Assembly (NCBI GenBank): GCA_026129685.1
Contig: JAHCHO010000004.1
Coordinates: forward strand, 372,001 to 436,000
Reading direction: 5' to 3'
Source of the DNA: Fimbriimonadaceae bacterium
Lineage (GTDB): Bacteria; Armatimonadota; Fimbriimonadia; Fimbriimonadales; Fimbriimonadaceae
Length of the DNA: 64,000 bases
Positions 62,685-64,000 of the stretch are shown here, one piece after another. The translations under genes and the position numbers were made by a program. Numbering within the stretch: position 1 is the stretch's first letter; the number at the start of each line of letters is the position of its first letter. The notes beneath the pieces are model-generated. The model had not been told where the DNA came from. It was given only the letters and a program-made list of their open reading frames with translations, and did no database searches.

Positions 62685-62784
62685 AGGCCACGCTCCATTC
62701 GACCCCAGCATACGCGCCCCCTTTCCTCGAAGTTGCGTCCGGCGGACCCAGTCCCCCCTCCAGGGTCTGCGCCATCCTCCTCGC

Positions 62785-63927
62785 ATGAGCGCCCGCTTCG
62801 CCGTCGTCGGTTGCGGCATCCAGGGAACCGCCGCCGCCTACGATCTGCTCCAATTCACCGATGGACCGGTGACCCTCGCCGATGCCGAACCGAAGCGGGC
62901 CGAACGCACGCGCGATCGCCTCGTCCAGCTCCTTCCGGAGTCTGAGCCGAGACTGCGGAGCGAACCGCTTGACGTAAAGGACACCGCCGCCGTCGAAGCG
63001 TTCTTGGCGCACCACGACGTGCTGGTCAGCGCCGTCCCCTATCGACTGCATCCCGCCCTCGAGCATCCGGCGATCGTGCTCGGCAAGTCGGTCGTGGACA
63101 TGGGGAACGACACCGACGCCGTCCTCGTAATGCTCGATCGCGATGCCGAAGCCCGCGTCACCGGCGCGACCATCGTGCCCGACGCGGGCCTGGCTCCCGG
63201 CTTGGTGAACTCGTTCGCGCTCGCCCTCCTCGAACGACACCCCGAAGCGCGCGCCATCCGGGCCTATTGCGGCGGATTGCCGAAGCGCCCGCGCCCCCCG
63301 CTCAACTACGCCCTGCGGTTCAGCCTGGAATCCCTGCTTGGAGAATACGAGGACGACGCGTTCGAACTTCGGGAAGGCGACGTCGTGCGGATCGACCCTC
63401 TCACCGACCTCGAGCAGATTGACTTCCCCGGCGTCGGAACCCTAGAGGCGTTCGTCACCTCCGGCGGGTCCGGCACCGCACCCTTCACCTTCCGCGGCCG
63501 GCTCGACTCCTATTCGTACAAAACGTTGCGCTACCCCGGCCATTGCCAGGCAATGCGGACCCTTCGCGACCTAGGGTTCTGGGACTCGGCGGAGGTCTCG
63601 CCGGGGATGTCCTCCCGAGCCGCCACGATCAGGGTTCTCGAGCGCGTTCTCACCGACGAGGACGGCGAGGATGCGGTCTTCGTCAAGGTCGCGGCGACCC
63701 TTGCCGATGGCAGCGAACACGCCCTGTTTCTCAACGAGGGCCGGGACCCGTCCACCGGCTTCACCGCCATGGAGCGCCTCACCGGCTTCTCCACCGCGAT
63801 CCTCGCCCAAGCCGTGGCCGAAGGCGAGGTTCGCCCGGGGGTCGTTCCGTACGAGTCGGCCATCTCGGGCGAGTCCTTTCTCCGGCGGCTGGCACGACGC
63901 GGCATCGCGCCGTTCACCGCTCCTTGA
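62785..63927 (+). CDS. Saccharopine dehydrogenase-like oxidoreductase
   Basis: 380 residues. N-terminal NAD(P)-binding motif FAVVGCGIQGTAAAYDL, then LDVKDTAAVEAFLAHHDVLV, VSAVPYRLHP, and VVDMGNDTDAVL, followed by VPDAGLAPGLVNSFAL, all in the order found in saccharopine dehydrogenases and L-lysine 6-dehydrogenases. YSYKTLRYPGHCQAMRTL is the typical later segment of the lysine-6-dehydrogenase-like subgroup. The substrate (lysine, carboxynorspermidine or other) cannot be decided. Confidence 0.85.
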   Translation: MSARFAVVGCGIQGTAAAYDLLQFTDGPVTLADAEPKRAERTRDRLVQLLPESEPRLRSEPLDVKDTAAVEAFLAHHDVLVSAVPYRLHPALEHPAIVLGKSVVDMGNDTDAVLVMLDRDAEARVTGATIVPDAGLAPGLVNSFALALLERHPEARAIRAYCGGLPKRPRPPLNYALRFSLESLLGEYEDDAFELREGDVVRIDPLTDLEQIDFPGVGTLEAFVTSGGSGTAPFTFRGRLDSYSYKTLRYPGHCQAMRTLRDLGFWDSAEVSPGMSSRAATIRVLERVLTDEDGEDAVFVKVAATLADGSEHALFLNEGRDPSTGFTAMERLTGFSTAILAQAVAEGEVRPGVVPYESAISGESFLRRLARRGIAPFTAP

Positions 63928-64000
63928 GCGCCCGCAGGGTCCGGTCGGCTTCCGCCGCGACCTCGCGATCGGGTGATCGCTCCAGCCCACGGAGGACTTG
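63914..64000 (-). CDS. C-terminus of a HEAT-repeat-like protein (partial)
   Basis: The minus strand is open from the window edge to TGA 63916-63914 and encodes 28 residues, VLRGLERSPDREVAAEADRT then LRALKER. The helix pattern with an RxVxxxAxxxL spacing is like the last HEAT or PBS-lyase repeat of a larger protein. Its 3' end overlaps that of the oxidoreductase gene by 14 bp, tail to tail. Too short for a firm call. Confidence 0.5.
   Translation of the reverse strand, partial: QVLRGLERSPDREVAAEADRTLRALKER

Overview
The window is high-GC chromosomal DNA, with almost every base coding, from a bacterium most like the Armatimonadota (Fimbriimonadia-type). The lineage is an inference. It rests on a type IV prepilin with the FTLIELLVVIAIIAILAA start and a YxxDYDD motif, futalosine-type menaquinone synthesis (mqnD), many secreted or lipoprotein orphans, zinc-ribbon/proline-rich/membrane proteins, and a 23S-5S rRNA unit with no 16S gene beside it. 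No phage, transposase, CRISPR array or tRNA was seen.

Layout. 1-1.7 kb: end of glnA, convergent with mobA. 1.8-11 kb: a tight four-gene leftward operon (zinc-ribbon membrane protein, beta-propeller protein, 2012-residue multi-domain membrane protein with a proline-rich repeat stalk, zinc-ribbon protein); this is the least explained block. 11-15 kb: TolB-like protein plus an iron-type ABC importer (binding lipoprotein, fused permease, ATPase). 15-18.7 kb: a second zinc-ribbon cluster. 18.7-27 kb: leftward arabinan/arabinoside locus (GH51, two permeases, binding protein, GH43, small lipoprotein, prepilin) headed by an ArsR-type regulator, with two palindromes in an AT-rich island between them. 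27-30.7 kb: GGDEF protein, DUF4397 lipoprotein, DUF4139 protein. 30.8-31.5 kb: a non-coding 61/62-bp tandem repeat array.

31.5-52 kb is mostly housekeeping with orphans: smpB, a double FKBP lipoprotein, an ArgC-like protein without its catalytic cysteine, mazG with a shrunken N-terminus, a MmgE/PrpD protein, a lone fliD, a nuclease-fold protein, a cNMP-binding protein, mqnD, hom, an EamA transporter, a zinc-ribbon coiled-coil protein, a glycosyltransferase, a cysteine desulfurase and NDH-2. 52-56 kb: a second sugar ABC operon ending in a phytanoyl-CoA dioxygenase-like gene. 56-58.3 kb: thioredoxin-TPR protein and metX. 58.3-61.7 kb: 5S and 23S rRNA on the minus strand with a textbook promoter and terminator. 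61.7-64 kb: a Sec-exported protein with a pilin-like segment, a saccharopine-dehydrogenase-like oxidoreductase, and the end of a HEAT-like protein.

Two expression habits recur. Genes in operons overlap by exactly 4 bp (ATGA, GTGA, TTGA), often with GTG or TTG starts. Many first genes have a TANNNT/CATAAT box only 5-8 nt before the start codon and no ribosome-binding site, which suggests leaderless mRNAs.
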